From JAGOUU01 sp964387745 (GTDB lineage: Bacteria > Pseudomonadota > Gammaproteobacteria > JAGOUU01), in contig CAYLXL010000007.1 in NCBI GenBank assembly GCA_964387745.1, forward strand, positions 1 through 63,452: a stretch of DNA of 63,452 nucleotides. The letters are read 5' to 3'. The stretch's first letter is position 1; the number at the start of each line of letters is the position of its first letter. Shown here piece by piece: positions 62,891 to 63,452 of the stretch. Position numbers and translations under genes: made by a program. The notes below the pieces were generated by a model. The model did no database searches and was not told the origin of the DNA. It was given only the letters and a program-made list of their open reading frames with translations.

Positions 62891-63271
62891 ATGTTAGTAA
62901 AGGTGCGAAAAATAATTAGTCAAACAACGAAAGAACAACTTAATCACAGCCCTTGGATTCAGCTTGATAAGGAGTATTTAGTCCTCGCTCTTTTCGTTGT
63001 GCCAAATTATGGAATCAGTGTATATATACAAACTGAAAACGACCATCAACCTAGATTTTTTTTGTTAGATGGCATAGAAATGGTTTCACAACATCTACCA
63101 TCTAATTGGAAAATGTTTATAACCTCAGGTAATATTGTAAAGCTTATACCAGAACCCTGGAATTATGAAACATTTTTTGAAGACCTTGAAGATGGTGATT
63201 TGAAAGCAGTTGCATTGTTTAATCAAGAGGCTGAAAAAATCTATGAAGAAGAGAATTGGGTTTTTGAGTAA
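62891..63271 (+). CDS. Small acidic protein, candidate immunity protein
   Basis: The 126-residue protein starts 19 bp after the J-domain gene with AAGG upstream. It has WIQLDKEYLVLALFVVPNYGISVYIQTEND in its first half and SNWKMFITSGNIVKLIPEPWNYETFFEDLEDGDLKAVALF in its second. The SNW...L.P..W....F.E....GD..A motif pattern resembles immunity proteins of bacterial polymorphic-toxin systems. Size, acidity and position just after a toxin-like tip all agree. No toxin activity or binding is proven. The stretch from 63272 to the window end (181 bp) shows no gene. Confidence 0.75.
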   Translation: MLVKVRKIISQTTKEQLNHSPWIQLDKEYLVLALFVVPNYGISVYIQTENDHQPRFFLLDGIEMVSQHLPSNWKMFITSGNIVKLIPEPWNYETFFEDLEDGDLKAVALFNQEAEKIYEEENWVFE

Positions 63272-63452
63272 AATTAAATTTAAAACTACATCAAATTAGT
63301 GATAATAGAAAAAAGTTTTGATTATGAAATTGAGCAAAGTTATAAAATTTGTCAAAACGTCTAATTTGCTAACAATATTAAATGTGACGTAGCCTGTCTC
63401 CCGACTTCAGCACTCTTAAGCCTAAAAAATTCTAAAAATAAACCCCAAGCCG

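Noticed and set aside
63324..63392. Tiny frame of 22 codons at the right edge
   Set aside because: Too short, no ribosome site and no motif.
55458..63452. Duplicate of the tRNA 3' end as an integration scar
   Set aside because: No copy of the T-arm/CCA end was found in the part of the accessory block that is visible, and no integrase. The island idea rests on position only.
1..63452. CRISPR arrays, insertion sequences and rRNA genes
   Set aside because: I saw no spaced direct repeats of CRISPR type, no transposase or integrase frame and no rRNA-like stretch.

Overview
The window is a draft-assembly contig (two N gaps, 4397-4406 and 11261-11360) from an AT-rich bacterium. Gene content points to a gammaproteobacterium: a gspD-M type II secretion cluster, the rpsU/dnaG/rpoD macromolecular-synthesis block followed by a CAT-anticodon tRNA, the bioB-F-H-C-D order next to comF, UbiK, MidA/FolM/FolB, Kbl/Tdh and UvrD. 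Large orphan proteins with low-complexity repeats, a Sel1-repeat giant, a J-domain giant and a 4-hydroxyphenylpyruvate dioxygenase suggest a Legionellales-like, host- or amoeba-associated lifestyle. That placement is inference; no rRNA is present to test it.

Layout. 1-9328: type II secretion genes gspD (5' truncated, joined to what reads as a leucyl-tRNA synthetase fragment) to gspM, all on +. 9472-11061: a secreted protein with two PAN/apple-like modules, then convergent tatC and a TatB-like gene. 11188-13490: an orphan membrane protein with a collapsed LQPEAP repeat, then a gene-free nested inverted-repeat element. 13491-19879: two divergent arms of phenylalanine/tyrosine catabolism. The - arm is hisC-phhA-phhB plus an orphan. 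The + arm is hpd-FAH followed by an overlapping Ser/Thr kinase and PP2C phosphatase. 19914-25042: beta-carbonic anhydrase and the biotin genes on -. 25075-28045: comF, ubiK and comM on +. 28317-37208: an orphan, cytochrome bd oxidase, a membrane-anchored Cys phosphatase, a GAF-GGDEF protein, the threonine-degradation pair and an outer-membrane barrel. 37540-45902: an ABC exporter, a Kua/CarF-like lipid desaturase paired with a GST-fold protein, uvrD, a dicarboxylate symporter and cca. 45997-50438: a 55-aa basic ORF, midA, folM, folB, plsY and tsaD. 50553-55457: rpsU-yqeY-dnaG-rpoD and tRNA. 55716-63271: an accessory block of Sel1 protein, J-domain protein with a polymorphic-toxin-like C-terminus, and a small immunity-like gene.

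Connections. Tat and type II secretion can act in series, and the PAN-domain protein beside them is a candidate substrate. PhhA needs a reduced pterin: PhhB recycles it, and FolM/FolB, 33 kb away, belong to pterin metabolism. HisC, Hpd and the FAH-family hydrolase could continue the tyrosine route, but homogentisate dioxygenase and maleylacetoacetate isomerase are not here. BioC/BioH/BioF/BioD/BioB cover biotin synthesis except BioA.

The most unusual content is the last 8 kb. A cytosolic-looking J-domain protein of 1325 residues ends in Ala/Gly-rich linkers and a module of about 125 residues resembling polymorphic-toxin tips. It is followed 19 bp later by a small acidic gene of immunity-protein type. 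This looks like a toxin-immunity pair in which a DnaJ domain replaces the usual secretion head.
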